A stretch of 64,000 nucleotides of DNA from Gaiellales bacterium (GTDB taxonomy: Bacteria > Actinomycetota > Thermoleophilia > Gaiellales > JAICJC01). The notes below the pieces were generated by a model, which was given only the letters and a program-made list of their open reading frames with translations, was not told where the DNA came from and did not search any database. Positions within the stretch are counted from its first letter, which is position 1. Each line of letters begins with the position of its first letter. The stretch covers positions 89,403 to 153,402 of the forward strand of contig DASWRM010000007.1 of the NCBI GenBank assembly GCA_036403155.1. Reading direction: 5' to 3'. Both the position numbers and the translations under genes were made by a program. This document shows, piece by piece, positions 19,536 to 30,985 of the stretch.

Positions 19536-20504
19536 ATGGCAACAGACGCTCCCCTCCACCCCATCCCGCTCGCCGGCAGCCGCCGGCGCCCGCGTCTCGG
19601 CGATCTGGCCCTGCGCGGCATCACCGGCCTCGCGGCCGTCGTGCTGGCAGCGCTCATGGTGCTGCTGGTCTACGAGGTCACGCGCGAGGCGTGGGCGAGC
19701 ATCAGCGCGTTCCGCCTCGGCTTCGTCACGGCAACGGACTGGAACGCCGTTACCGACACGTTCGGCGCTCGCGACCTGATCCTGGGCACACTGGTCACGA
19801 GTCTCGGAGCGCTGGTCATCGCCGTGCCGATGTCGATCGCCATCGGCGTCTTCCTCAGCGAGCTGGCACCGCGCGCCATCCGCACGCCGGTGACGATGCT
19901 GGTCGAGCTGCTGGCCGCCATCCCGAGCGTCGTGCTCGGGCTGTGGGGCATCCTGGTCATGGGGCCGTTCGTGGCGCAGCACCTGGAGCCGACACTGCTC
20001 CGCCACTTCGGCTGGGTGCCGTTCATCTCCGGCTATCCGTCGAACCAGGGGCTGCTGCCGGCCATCCTCGTGCTCACGATCATGGTCGTCCCGATCGTCG
20101 CCAGCATCAGCCGTGAGCTGTTCCTGAACGTCCCCAGCGACCTCAAACAGGGCTCGCTGGCGCTGGGGGCGACGCGCTGGGAGATGGTGCGCTCCGTCAT
20201 GATCCCGCAGGTCAGCGGCGGCCTCGTCGCGGCCGTCATGCTCGGCTTCGGCCGTGCGGTCGGAGAGGCCATCGCCGTCACCCAGGTGATCGGCGGCGCC
20301 AACAGGCTTCCCGGCTCGCTGTTCGGCCCGGCCGACACGATGGCCAGCCGCATCGCGGCCCAGTACGCCGGCAGTGCGACCACGCTCCAGCGCTCCTCAC
20401 TCGCGTACCTGGCCGTGCTCCTGCTGGCGATCAGCCTGCTCACGAACCTGAGCGCCCAGCTGATCGCGGCCAGGATCCAGCGCCGGATGCGGGGTGTGGC
20501 ATGA
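19536..20504 (+). CDS. pstC: Phosphate ABC transporter permease PstC
   Basis: Membrane permease of the phosphate importer, 322 residues, about six membrane helices (for example ITGLAAVVLAALMVLLVYEV, VTSLGALVIAVPMSIAIGVFL, ELLAAIPSVVLGLWGILVM). The cytoplasmic coupling loop is LKQGSLALGATRWEMVRSVMIPQVSGGL. The ATG at 19536 is the first start after the pstS stop that places the basic RRRPR segment before helix 1. The stop overlaps the pstA ATG (ATGA). Confidence 0.93.
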   Translation: MATDAPLHPIPLAGSRRRPRLGDLALRGITGLAAVVLAALMVLLVYEVTREAWASISAFRLGFVTATDWNAVTDTFGARDLILGTLVTSLGALVIAVPMSIAIGVFLSELAPRAIRTPVTMLVELLAAIPSVVLGLWGILVMGPFVAQHLEPTLLRHFGWVPFISGYPSNQGLLPAILVLTIMVVPIVASISRELFLNVPSDLKQGSLALGATRWEMVRSVMIPQVSGGLVAAVMLGFGRAVGEAIAVTQVIGGANRLPGSLFGPADTMASRIAAQYAGSATTLQRSSLAYLAVLLLAISLLTNLSAQLIAARIQRRMRGVA

Positions 20505-21394
20505 GCGCGGCGCCGCGGCCGCTCGCCACGGTGAACCGGCGCACGCTCCGGCGCCGGCGGTGGAGCCGCGTGATGGAGGGGCTGGCGACGGTCGCCGCCG
20601 TGATCGCGATCGCCGTCCTCGTGATCGTGATCGTCTCGGTCGCCCGCAAGGGGCTGCCGGCCCTGAACGCCGACCTGTTCACGCAGGTGACATCCACCTT
20701 CGGCATCCCCGGCGAGGGCGGCGGCATCAAGAACGCGATCATCGGCACGGCGCTGATGACGCTGATGGCGACCGCGACCTCCGTCCCCGTGGGAGTGCTG
20801 ATCGCGATCTACAGCAGCGAGTTCGCACCGCCACGGGTGGCGCTCGCCCTGCGGATCACGCTGAACGTGCTGGCCGGCGTGCCGACCATCGTGATCGGCG
20901 TGTTCGTGTTCGGCCTGCTCGTCGTCGGCAACGGCTACAGCGCCTACGCCGCCGCGCTCGCGCTCGCGATCATCCAGCTGCCGGTCGTGGCGCGCTCGAC
21001 CGAGGAGGTGCTGCTGCTCGTCCCGACGGCGCTCCGGGAGGGCGGCATGGCGCTCGGCGCAAGCCGGGCGCGCACGGTCGTCACGGTGATCCTGCCGACG
21101 GCCGTCGGCGGCATCGTCACCGCCACGATCGTCGCTGTAGCCCGTGCCGCCGGCGAGACCGCGCCGCTACTGTTCACCGCCGGGATCTTCGCGAACGCGG
21201 TGGTCACCGACCCGACGAAGTCGATGGCCTCGATTCCGCTCGTCATCTTCCAGGGATCGGAGTCGCCCAGCGCGCACGACCAGCAGGTGGCGTGGGCGGC
21301 GGCGCTCGTGCTCCTCGCCGGGGTGCTGATCGCCAGCAGCACCGGCCGGCTGCTCTCCCTGCGGAGCCGGCGCAGGATCGAGCAGACGCGATGA
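20501..21394 (+). CDS. pstA: Phosphate ABC transporter permease PstA
   Basis: Second membrane permease of the Pst importer, 297 residues. A basic N-terminus (RRTLRRRRWSR) is followed by about six hydrophobic helices (VAAVIAIAVLVIVIVSVA, MATATSVPVGVLIAIYSSEF, ITLNVLAGVPTIVIGVFVFGLLV). The coupling loop is LREGGMALGASRARTVVTVILPTAVGGI, typical of PstA. The ATG overlaps the pstC stop. A 30-bp gap separates it from pstB. Confidence 0.93.
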   Translation: MSAAPRPLATVNRRTLRRRRWSRVMEGLATVAAVIAIAVLVIVIVSVARKGLPALNADLFTQVTSTFGIPGEGGGIKNAIIGTALMTLMATATSVPVGVLIAIYSSEFAPPRVALALRITLNVLAGVPTIVIGVFVFGLLVVGNGYSAYAAALALAIIQLPVVARSTEEVLLLVPTALREGGMALGASRARTVVTVILPTAVGGIVTATIVAVARAAGETAPLLFTAGIFANAVVTDPTKSMASIPLVIFQGSESPSAHDQQVAWAAALVLLAGVLIASSTGRLLSLRSRRRIEQTR

Positions 21395-21424
21395 CCATGT
21401 ACGTCACGATGCACGGGGATCCCG

Positions 21425-22363
21425 ATGTCTGAGACCATCCGTCCCGAGGGGACCGCACACATGACCGACCAGCCCGAGGACACGACGTCGGTGGATCCGC
21501 CCGACCGGCCCGAGATCGCCGACGCGCGGCTCACCGCGCGCCTCGGGGCGGTGGCCGCCGGCCACGACGATGACCCCACCGCCGGCCATCCGACCGTGTT
21601 CGACCTCGAGGGCGTCGACGTCTCCTACAGCGGCAAGGTGGCGGTCCGCGACGTCACGATGGGAATTCACGAGAACCTCGTGACCGCGTTCATCGGCCCC
21701 TCCGGCTGCGGCAAGACCACGCTGCTGCGGACGCTCAACCGCCTCAACGATCTCATCCCGGGCGCCGTGGTCGAAGGCGCGGTGCACTACCGCGGGGAGG
21801 ATCTGTACGGCCCGGCCGTGGACGCGGTCGAGGTGCGGCGGCGGATCGGCATGGTGTTCCAGCGCCCGAACCCCTTCCCCAAGTCGATCTACGACAACGT
21901 CGCGTACGGCCTCCGGCTGCACGGCATGAAGGACGACCTGGACGGCCGCGTCGAACGGGCGCTGCGCCACGCCGCGCTCTGGGACGAGGTGAAGGACCGG
22001 CTGAAGGCGAGCGGGCTGTCGCTCTCCGGCGGCCAGCAGCAGCGCCTGTGCATCGCCCGCGCGCTCGCCATCGAGCCGGATGTGGTGCTGATGGACGAGC
22101 CGGCGTCGGCGCTCGATCCGATCTCGACACAGAGCATCGAGGATCTGGTCGAGCAGCTCAAGCGGGACTACTCGATCATCATCGTCACGCACAACATGCA
22201 GCAGGCCGCGCGCGTCGCCGACGTGACCGCGTTCTTCAGCGTCGACGTCGGCGAGGACGGGTCGCGAAGCGGTGTGCTGGTGGAGCAGGGGCCGACCTCG
22301 AAGCTCTTCATCCGCCCGTCCGACCCCCGCACCGAGGCGTACGTCACCGGCCGTTTCGGCTGA
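21425..22363 (+). CDS. pstB: Phosphate ABC transporter ATP-binding protein PstB
   Basis: ATPase of the phosphate importer, 312 residues. Walker [10 protein letters not shown] (91-99), [23 protein letters not shown], signature [15 protein letters not shown], Walker [14 protein letters not shown], and H-loop [13 protein letters not shown]. About 57 residues precede the usual PstB start; they are rich in Asp, Pro and Thr. An internal ATG at 21461 would remove 12 of them, so the start is uncertain. A 10-bp hairpin follows the gene. Confidence 0.94.
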   Translation: MSETIRPEGTAHMTDQPEDTTSVDPPDRPEIADARLTARLGAVAAGHDDDPTAGHPTVFDLEGVDVSYSGKVAVRDVTMGIHENLVTAFIGPSGCGKTTLLRTLNRLNDLIPGAVVEGAVHYRGEDLYGPAVDAVEVRRRIGMVFQRPNPFPKSIYDNVAYGLRLHGMKDDLDGRVERALRHAALWDEVKDRLKASGLSLSGGQQQRLCIARALAIEPDVVLMDEPASALDPISTQSIEDLVEQLKRDYSIIIVTHNMQQAARVADVTAFFSVDVGEDGSRSGVLVEQGPTSKLFIRPSDPRTEAYVTGRFG

Positions 22364-22375
22364 TCCGCCGGCCAG

Positions 22376-22403
22376 GCGCGTGGAGAAGGCGACCTCCGCG
22401 CGC
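22376..22403 (+). terminator. Hairpin terminator of the pst operon
   Basis: Ten base pairs (one G-U) between 22376-22385 (GCGCGTGGAG) and 22394-22403 (CTCCGCGCGC) with an 8-nt loop, 12 bp after the pstB stop. It ends just 4 bp before the -10 of the next gene. No T-tract. Confidence 0.6.
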
Positions 22404-22406
22404 TGA

Positions 22407-22412
22407 TACCAT
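22407..22412 (+). promoter_or_regulatory. Leaderless -10 element (TACCAT) of gdh
   Basis: TACCAT lies 8 nt before the GTG at 22421. No ribosome site precedes that GTG, so the message is probably leaderless. Confidence 0.45.
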
Positions 22413-22420
22413 CACGATCC

Positions 22421-25400
22421 GTGAGCAGCGAGGCAGTTCCGCCCGTCGCGACATCGCCCGGCGATCCCGACGCTGAGCTGACCGCCGCGGTGCTCGCGGA
22501 TCTGGACGGCGCGGACGATCGGCTCGCGGCCTTCGCACGCTCCTACGCCCGGCGGATGGGGATCGACCAGGTGCAGCGGCCGGCCCCGGCCGCGCTGGCC
22601 GGACAGATCCGCAGCCTGTTCGCCTTCGTCGACGGCCGCCGCGGCGAGGTGGCGGTGCGGGCGCTCAACCCCGTGCGTGAGAGCGACGGCTACGTCGCCG
22701 CCGGCACCGTGGTCGAGGCGAACCTCCCGGACTCGCCGTTCCTGATCGACAGCGTGGGCGAGGAGCTGCGCAGCCACGGGCTCGACGTCCGCCTGGTCGT
22801 CCACCCGGTGATGGGCATCGAGCGGGCGCCGGACGGCTCGATCGCGGCCGTCGGGCCCGCGCGCGGCGCACTGCACCGCGAGTCCGTGATGCACTTCGAG
22901 GTGTCGCGGCGCGTGCCCGAGACCGAGCTCGCATCGCTGGAGGAGGGCGTCGCCCGGGTGCTCGGCGACGTGCGGCTCGCGGTGCGGGACTTCCACGCGA
23001 TGGTCGACCACGTCGACCGGATGGTGGAGATCGCCCACGAGGCGGTGTCGCGCTATCCGAAGGACGAGATGGCCGAGGCGATCGCCTTCCTGCACTGGCT
23101 GAAGGCCGACAACTTCGTCTTCCTGGGGTACCGCGAGTACGAGGTGGCCGGGACGGGTGCGGACGCCGTCGTGCGCGTCGTGCCGGAGTCCGGGCTCGGC
23201 GTCCTGTCCGACGAGTCGAGCTCCACCTTCGCGAAGCCCGTCGCCGTCGGGACGCTCAAGCAGACGCTGCAGGACCGGATCGTCGGCGGTCCGCTGGTGG
23301 TGGTCTCGAAGACCAACCGCCAGGCCACGGTGCACCGCCGCGTCAAGATGGACTACGTCGGCGTCAAGCGTGTCGATCAGGCGGGCAACGTGGTCGGGGA
23401 GCTGCGCATGATCGGGCTCTTCACCAGCAAGGCGCTCATGGAGCCGGCGCGCGACGTGCCGCTGATCCGGCGCAAGCTCGACCACATCATGGAATCGGAG
23501 GACCTGTTCCCGGGGTCGCACGACTACAAGGCGGTCGTGACCATCTTCGACAGCTTCCCGAAGGACGAGCTGTTCGCGTCGACCGCCGAGGACGTGCGGC
23601 GCACGGTGATGGCGCTGCTGACCCTCCAGGAGAAGCGTCAGGTGCAGCTGTTCGTCCGCCCCGACCTGAACGGCCGCTTCGTCTCGGCGACCGTGGCACT
23701 GCCGCGCGACCACGTGTCGACCGAGCTGCGGCTCCGGCTCCAGAACCTGCTCGAGGAACGGTTCAACGGCGAGTCCGTCGACTACCACATGTCGCTCGGT
23801 GAGACCGATCCCGCGCGGTTCCACTTCATCGTGCACGTCCCGGAGGGCGAGATTCCCGAGGTGTCGTACGCGCAGCTCGAGCACGAGGTGCTCGATGCCG
23901 CGCGCACGTGGGACGACGCGCTCTCCGACGCGCTGGTGGAGCGGTACGGCGAGGTGCAGGGCCACGCGCTGGCGCGCCGCTATGCCGGGCTGTTCCCGGA
24001 GTACTACAAGAGCGCCACGCCGATGTTCATGGTGGAGTTCGATGTCGACCAGTTCGAGCGCCTGGGGCCCGAGCGGCCATACACGGTGGCGCTGCAGAAC
24101 GAGGACGCAACGGCCGAGCCGCTGACGCGGCTGAAGCTCTACAAGACCGGGGGAAAGGCGCCGCTCTCGGACCTGCTGCCGGTGCTCGAGGCGCTCGGCC
24201 TGACGGTGGTCGAGGAGGTGCCGACCCGCCTGCAGGAGCACGAGGGCAGCGGCCGCTACCTCCACGACTTCGGCGTGCTGGACGCGAGCGGCTGGCCGCT
24301 CGACCTCGACAGCGTCGGGGGGCTGGTGGCGGACACCGTCCGGGCCGTCTGGGACGGCCGCGCGGAGTCCGACTCGCTGAACCGGCTGGTGCCCGCGGCA
24401 CGCCTGAGCTGGCGGCAGGTCGCGATCCTGCGCGCCTACCGCCAGTACCGGCAGGTGCTCGGCGGCGGGTTCACGAAGCGCTACATCAACGACGCATTCG
24501 TCCGGAACTCGGGGCTCGCGCGCAAGCTGGTGGAGCTGTTCGAGCTGCGGCTCGACCCGGCGCGCGAGGGCGAGGGTGACTCGGCGGCGCTCGAGGAGCA
24601 GATCCTCCGCGGTCTCGACGAGATCGCGAGCCTCGACGACGACCGCATCCTGCGCAGCTTCTTCGGCATGATCCTGGCCACCGTCCGCACCAATGCGTTC
24701 AAGGACGGCGGTGCCCTGCCGTATCTGTCCTTCAAGCTGCGCTGCGCGGACGTGCCGGGCATGCCCAAGCCGGTCCCGCGCTGGGAGATCTTCGTGTACT
24801 CGACGGCGATGGAGGGCGTGCACCTGCGCGGTGGCTTCGTGGCCCGCGGCGGCATCCGCTGGTCGGACCGGCTGGAGGACTACCGCACCGAGATCCTTGG
24901 GCTGATGAAGGCGCAGATGGTCAAGAACGCGGTGATCGTGCCCACCGGCGCGAAGGGCGGGTTCGTGCTGAAGCAGCCGCCGTCCGAGCGGGACGCCCTC
25001 CGCGAGGAGGAGCGCCGGCAGTACATCGTCCTGATGCGCGGCATGCTCGACCTCACCGACAACATCGCCGGCGGTGAGGTGCGCCGGCCCCTGGGGGTGC
25101 GGGTGCTCGACACGGACTCCGACGCCTACCTGGTGGTCGCGGCGGACAAGGGCACCGCTCACCTCTCGGACACCGCCAACGAGGTCAGCGCCGAGTACGG
25201 GTTCTGGCTGGGCGACGCGTACGCCTCGGGCGGATCGGCCGGCTACGACCACAAGGCGCTGGGCATCACGGCGAAGGGCGCGTGGGAGAGCGTGAAGCGG
25301 CACTTCGGCGAGCTCGGCCACGACGTCATGACGGAGCCGTTCACCGTCATCGGCATCGGCGACATGTCGGGGGACGTCTTCGGAAACGGCATGCTGCTCT

Positions 25401-27229
25401 CGCCGGCGATCAGGCTGGTGGCGGCGTTCGACCACCGGCACGTGTTCATCGACCCCGACCCCGACCCCGAGCGGTCGATCGAGGAGCGGCGGCGGCTGTT
25501 CGAGCTGCCGAGCAGCTCCTGGGACGAGTACGACCGGTCGCTGATCTCGGCCGGCGGCGGTGTGTGGCCGCGAACGGCGAAGTCCGTGCCGCTGTCCGTG
25601 GAGGCGCGCACCGCCCTCGGCGTGCAGGCCGAGAGCCTGTCGCCCACCGAGCTCTGCCAGGCGATCCTGCGCGCGCCCGTGGACCTGTTCTGGAACGGCG
25701 GCATCGGCACGTTCGTTAAGGCGTCGAGCGAGTCGCATCCCGACGTCGGCGATCGTGCGAACGACGCGCTGCGGGTGAACGGCGGCGACCTGCGCTGCCG
25801 GGTCGTGGCGGAGGGCGGCAACCTCGGCTTCACGCAGAACGGCCGCATCGAGTACGCGGTGGCCGGCGGCCGTATCAACACCGACGCGATCGACAACTCG
25901 GCCGGCGTCGACTGCTCCGACCACGAGGTGAACCTGAAGATCCTGCTCGCGCAGGCCGTCGAGTCGGGCGCGCTGACCACCGAGCAGCGCAACGAGCTGC
26001 TCGAGTCGGTGGCCGACCACGTCACCGCGCACGTCCTCTACGACAACTACCTTCAGGTGCAGATCCTCTCCCAGGAGTCCAAGGTCTCCGCGGCCCGGAT
26101 GGAGGCGTACGAGTCGCTGATGGAGGAGCTGGAGCGGGCGGGGCTGCTCGACCGCCAGCTGGAGTCTCTGCCCGGCAGCGACCGGATGGCCGAGCGCGAG
26201 GGCGCCGGAGCCGGGATGGTGCGGCCGGAGCTGTGCGTGCTGCTCGCCTATGCGAAACGGCTGCTGCGCGACCAGATTCAGCCGTCGAGCCTGCCCGACG
26301 ACCCGTATCTCGACGCCGACCTCGCCTCGTATTTTCCCGAGCCCGTGGTCGAGCGCTTCGGTGACCTGCTGTCGACGCACCCGCTCCGGCGCGAGATCGT
26401 CGCGACGATCGTCACCAATGACGTCATCAACTCGATGGGGAGCACATTCGTCGCGCGCATGGCGGCCGAGACGGGCGCGGCGCCGGACGAGATCTGCCGG
26501 GCGTTCCTGATCGCGCGCGAGGTGACCGGGGCGCGCGAGCACTGGGGGCACATCGAGGGCCTGCGCAGCGACGTGCCGGTCGAGACGGCGGCCGAGCTGA
26601 TGGCCGGGCTCGACAGCATGGTGGAGCAGTTCGCTCGGTGGTACCTGCGCTACGACGCCGAGCTCGACCTGCAATCGGCGATCGACCGCGACCGGCCGGG
26701 GTTCCGCGAGCTGCTCGCGCACCTGCAGGAGGCCGCCACGACCTCGTGGCGCCTCGAGTTCGACGAGCGGCTCGAGGGCTACGTCACGCTGAACGTGCCG
26801 GAGGACACGGCCCGTTTCGGCGCGACGGTCCCCGATCTGGTGTATGCGCCGGACGTGATCGCGGTGGCTCGCGAGACCGGCCGTTCGATCGCCGAGGTGG
26901 CCCACGCATTCTTCGTGGTGGGCGAGCGGCTGTACCTGAACGTCGTCGAGGAGCGCGTCGCCCACTTCCCGGCGAAGACGCGCTGGCAACGCCTCGCCTG
27001 GGGCTCGCAGCTGGACGACCTGCGGTTGCTCCGCAGGCAGATCGTGGCGCGCGTGATCGAGCAGGGCGCGGGCGAGGACATCGACGCCGCGGTGGACGCC
27101 TACCTCGCCGCGCGCGTCGATCCGTATCAGCGGTTGGCCACGCTGATGGGGACGACCGCCGGCTCACAGGTCGACGACGCGTCCGCGGTCATGGTGATGG
27201 TGCACCAGATCCGCCAGGTGGTGGCCTGA
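22421..27229 (+). CDS. gdh: NAD-dependent glutamate dehydrogenase, large GDH180 type
   Basis: Very large (1602-residue) NAD-glutamate dehydrogenase of the 180-kDa family known from Streptomyces, Pseudomonas and mycobacteria. It converts glutamate to 2-oxoglutarate and ammonium, usually catabolically. The N-terminal half carries ACT-like regulatory segments (VVEANLPDSPFLIDSVGEELRSHG). The catalytic region includes RGGIRWSDRLEDYRTEILGLMKAQMVKNAVIVPTGAKGGF (about residues 810-842), and the coenzyme domain has VIGIGDMSGDVFGNGMLLS and LFWNGGIGTFVKAS. The start is a GTG with a -10 element 8 nt upstream. It stands alone between the pst terminator and a patterned intergenic region. Confidence 0.95.
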   Translation: MSSEAVPPVATSPGDPDAELTAAVLADLDGADDRLAAFARSYARRMGIDQVQRPAPAALAGQIRSLFAFVDGRRGEVAVRALNPVRESDGYVAAGTVVEANLPDSPFLIDSVGEELRSHGLDVRLVVHPVMGIERAPDGSIAAVGPARGALHRESVMHFEVSRRVPETELASLEEGVARVLGDVRLAVRDFHAMVDHVDRMVEIAHEAVSRYPKDEMAEAIAFLHWLKADNFVFLGYREYEVAGTGADAVVRVVPESGLGVLSDESSSTFAKPVAVGTLKQTLQDRIVGGPLVVVSKTNRQATVHRRVKMDYVGVKRVDQAGNVVGELRMIGLFTSKALMEPARDVPLIRRKLDHIMESEDLFPGSHDYKAVVTIFDSFPKDELFASTAEDVRRTVMALLTLQEKRQVQLFVRPDLNGRFVSATVALPRDHVSTELRLRLQNLLEERFNGESVDYHMSLGETDPARFHFIVHVPEGEIPEVSYAQLEHEVLDAARTWDDALSDALVERYGEVQGHALARRYAGLFPEYYKSATPMFMVEFDVDQFERLGPERPYTVALQNEDATAEPLTRLKLYKTGGKAPLSDLLPVLEALGLTVVEEVPTRLQEHEGSGRYLHDFGVLDASGWPLDLDSVGGLVADTVRAVWDGRAESDSLNRLVPAARLSWRQVAILRAYRQYRQVLGGGFTKRYINDAFVRNSGLARKLVELFELRLDPAREGEGDSAALEEQILRGLDEIASLDDDRILRSFFGMILATVRTNAFKDGGALPYLSFKLRCADVPGMPKPVPRWEIFVYSTAMEGVHLRGGFVARGGIRWSDRLEDYRTEILGLMKAQMVKNAVIVPTGAKGGFVLKQPPSERDALREEERRQYIVLMRGMLDLTDNIAGGEVRRPLGVRVLDTDSDAYLVVAADKGTAHLSDTANEVSAEYGFWLGDAYASGGSAGYDHKALGITAKGAWESVKRHFGELGHDVMTEPFTVIGIGDMSGDVFGNGMLLSPAIRLVAAFDHRHVFIDPDPDPERSIEERRRLFELPSSSWDEYDRSLISAGGGVWPRTAKSVPLSVEARTALGVQAESLSPTELCQAILRAPVDLFWNGGIGTFVKASSESHPDVGDRANDALRVNGGDLRCRVVAEGGNLGFTQNGRIEYAVAGGRINTDAIDNSAGVDCSDHEVNLKILLAQAVESGALTTEQRNELLESVADHVTAHVLYDNYLQVQILSQESKVSAARMEAYESLMEELERAGLLDRQLESLPGSDRMAEREGAGAGMVRPELCVLLAYAKRLLRDQIQPSSLPDDPYLDADLASYFPEPVVERFGDLLSTHPLRREIVATIVTNDVINSMGSTFVARMAAETGAAPDEICRAFLIAREVTGAREHWGHIEGLRSDVPVETAAELMAGLDSMVEQFARWYLRYDAELDLQSAIDRDRPGFRELLAHLQEAATTSWRLEFDERLEGYVTLNVPEDTARFGATVPDLVYAPDVIAVARETGRSIAEVAHAFFVVGERLYLNVVEERVAHFPAKTRWQRLAWGSQLDDLRLLRRQIVARVIEQGAGEDIDAAVDAYLAARVDPYQRLATLMGTTAGSQVDDASAVMVMVHQIRQVVA

Positions 27230-27449
27230 GCGCCGCCCCAGCCCGTCACGATTCTGCAACGATCTTGCACCACCCCCCGGTCGGGGCTTGACTCCAATAA
27301 TTGGCCCTTGCGGGCGATCCGCCAACCATGCGGGCGCAACGTCACAAAGGTGCAACGAGAGCGTCAAACCCACCCGTCGGGGCTTTGACACCGTCTCGGG
27401 CCTCCCCCGGACGGGCGGTTGACGATGGGCGGGTACGCTTTCCCGCGTC
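27230..27449. other. Patterned 220-bp intergenic region with repeats and palindromes
   Basis: No gene is seen. There are three GCAACG words (27256, 27336, 27352) and palindromes TGCAA-CGATC-TTGCA (27255-27269) and CCAAT-A-ATTGG (27294-27304). A dyad GTCAAA-N15-TTTGAC spans 27363-27389. Three similar units of a C-run followed by (G)TCGGGG or ACGGGC and then TTGAC lie around 27277-27293, 27370-27390 and 27402-27424. The first two belong to an imperfect direct repeat of about 40 bp, spaced about 95 bp. It may hold operators, a terminator for gdh, or a small RNA. Confidence 0.5.
27434..27439 (+). promoter_or_regulatory. Leaderless -10 element (TACGCT) of the YyaL-type gene
   Basis: TACGCT ends 10 nt before the ATG at 27450 and there is no ribosome site. 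A TTGACG at 27419 is too close (9-nt spacer) to act as its -35. Confidence 0.42.
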
Positions 27450-29446
<1,997 letters not shown>

Positions 29447-29450
<4 letters not shown>

Positions 29451-30139
29451 GCGACGACCCGGGCCGCCTCAAGCGCGAGGCGGCCGAGGCGGCGATCGAG
29501 GCGGAGGTGCGAAGCGGGATGGTGCTCGGCCTCGGCACGGGATCGACCGCGATGTGGCTGCTCGAGGGGCTGGCCGCCCGCCTCGCCTCCGGTGCGCTGG
29601 CCGACATCGTCGGCGTGCCGACGTCCGAGCAGACGGCCGTGCGCTGCCGGGACCTCGGCATCCCGCTCGCCTCGCTTGAGCAGCGCCCGGCGCTCGACCT
29701 CGCGATCGACGGCGCCGACGAGATCGCTCCCGGCATCGACCTGATCAAGGGCCTCGGGGGGGCACATCTTCGCGAGAAGGTCGTGGCCGCCTCCGCCGCC
29801 CGCTTCGTCGTCGTCGCCGACGACTCCAAGCTCGTCTCGCGCCTCGGCCAGCGGGCGCCGCTCCCGGTCGAGGTGATCGCGTTCGCCCGGCCGCTGTGCG
29901 AGCGGCTCCTGCGCGACGCCGGCTGGACGCCGGCGCTCCGCGCCGCGGGCGGTGAGCCGTTCGTCACCGACGAGGGCAACCACCTCGTCGACTGCCGACG
30001 CAACGACTGGAGCGATCCGGCGCTGCTCAGCGCGGAGCTGCACGCCATGCCGGGGGTCGTCGAGCACGGCCTGTTCCTGGGCATGGCCGCCGCGGCGTAC
30101 GTCGCCACGCCGGACGGCGTGCGCGTGCTCGCACCCTAG
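29447..30139 (+). CDS. rpiA: Ribose-5-phosphate isomerase A
   Basis: Interconverts ribose 5-phosphate and ribulose 5-phosphate, complementing the pentose phosphate operon 12 kb upstream, which lacks an isomerase. It has 230 residues, the RpiA length. [18 protein letters not shown] is the phosphate loop, [28 protein letters not shown] contains the active-site DGADE and the K-G-x-G-G-A segment, and EGNHLVDC is conserved. The ATG overlaps the preceding stop. The 3' end overlaps the convergent methyltransferase by four bases. Confidence 0.95.
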
Positions 30140-30957
30140 CCGTGGGGTGGAGCGAGCCGCCGGCGCATCACCTCGACCGCCTCGGGACTCGAATCGATCA
30201 GGACGTACCGGCGGTCCAGCGACCGTGCCACCGCGCCCAGCGTCCCGGAACCGGCGAAGAAGTCGAGCACCACGTCGCCCGGCCGCGTCGAGGCCTGCAC
30301 CATCCGGCGGACGATCCCCTCGGGCTTCTGCGTGGGATATCCCGTCTTCTCGCGGCCGTTGGTGGGGACGATCGTGTGCCACCAGACGGAGGTGGGCAGC
30401 TTGCCGCGCGCCCGCTTCTCGGGCGTTACGAGGCCCGGCGCCATGTACGGCTCCCGGTCGACCTCGTCGGAGTCGAAGAAGTAGCGGCCCGGGTCGCGCA
30501 CGTAGACCAGGATCGTGTCGTGTTTCGTCGGCCATCGCCGGCGGCTCTTCGCGCCGTAGTCGTACGCCCAGATCAGCTCGTTCAGGAAGCACGCGCGTCC
30601 GAAGATCCCGTCCAGCAGCACCTTCACGTAGTGCGCCTCCCGCGGGTCGAGGTGCACGTAGAGCGTGCCCGACTCGTGGAGCAGGCGGCGTGCCTCGCGG
30701 AGCCGCGGCTCGAGGAAGGCCGTGTAGTCCTCGAACCTGTCGTCGTACGCCGCGCGCGCGAGCTCGTCGGTGCGGTAGCGCCGGCCGGCGAAGCCGGTGC
30801 GGTCGCCTGCGCTGTCCGCCACCGTTGCGAGCGTCCGCCGCTCCTGCCTGCGCCCGGTGTTGAACGGCGGGTCGATGTAGATCAGCTGAAACGCCGCGTC
30901 GGGAAGCGACGGCAGGAGATCGAGGTTGTCGCCGAGCAGGATCTGGTCGAGCTCCAC
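30136..30957 (-). CDS. DNA methyltransferase, beta-class N6-adenine/N4-cytosine type
   Basis: A 273-residue DNA amino-methyltransferase. Catalytic motif IV DPPF (29-32) precedes the AdoMet-binding motif I DFFAGSGTLG (232-241), the order that defines the beta class (CcrM, HinfI). ESGTLYVHLDPREAHYVKVLLD and QKPEGIVRRMVQASTRPGD are further conserved blocks, with a variable middle (about 120-205) as target-recognition region. No restriction gene, nicking enzyme or transposase is nearby, so it is a solitary methylase. Whether it modifies A or C, and its site, cannot be read from sequence. Confidence 0.87.
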   Translation of the reverse strand: MELDQILLGDNLDLLPSLPDAAFQLIYIDPPFNTGRRQERRTLATVADSAGDRTGFAGRRYRTDELARAAYDDRFEDYTAFLEPRLREARRLLHESGTLYVHLDPREAHYVKVLLDGIFGRACFLNELIWAYDYGAKSRRRWPTKHDTILVYVRDPGRYFFDSDEVDREPYMAPGLVTPEKRARGKLPTSVWWHTIVPTNGREKTGYPTQKPEGIVRRMVQASTRPGDVVLDFFAGSGTLGAVARSLDRRYVLIDSSPEAVEVMRRRLAPPHG

Positions 30958-30985
30958 GCCGCGAGTCTACGACCCGCGCGCGACG

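Noticed and set aside
22412..26989. A 1525-codon open frame on the minus strand opposite the glutamate dehydrogenase
   Set aside because: It is an artefact of GC-rich codons: the plus strand encodes a full, motif-bearing GDH180. The antisense frame has a low-complexity Arg/Val/His/Asp composition without domains.
27288..27311. TTGACT at 27288 as the -35 of a normal promoter
   Set aside because: No TANNNT or TATAAT-like hexamer lies 16-18 bp downstream. The motif recurs in a repeated unit and is reported as a pattern instead.
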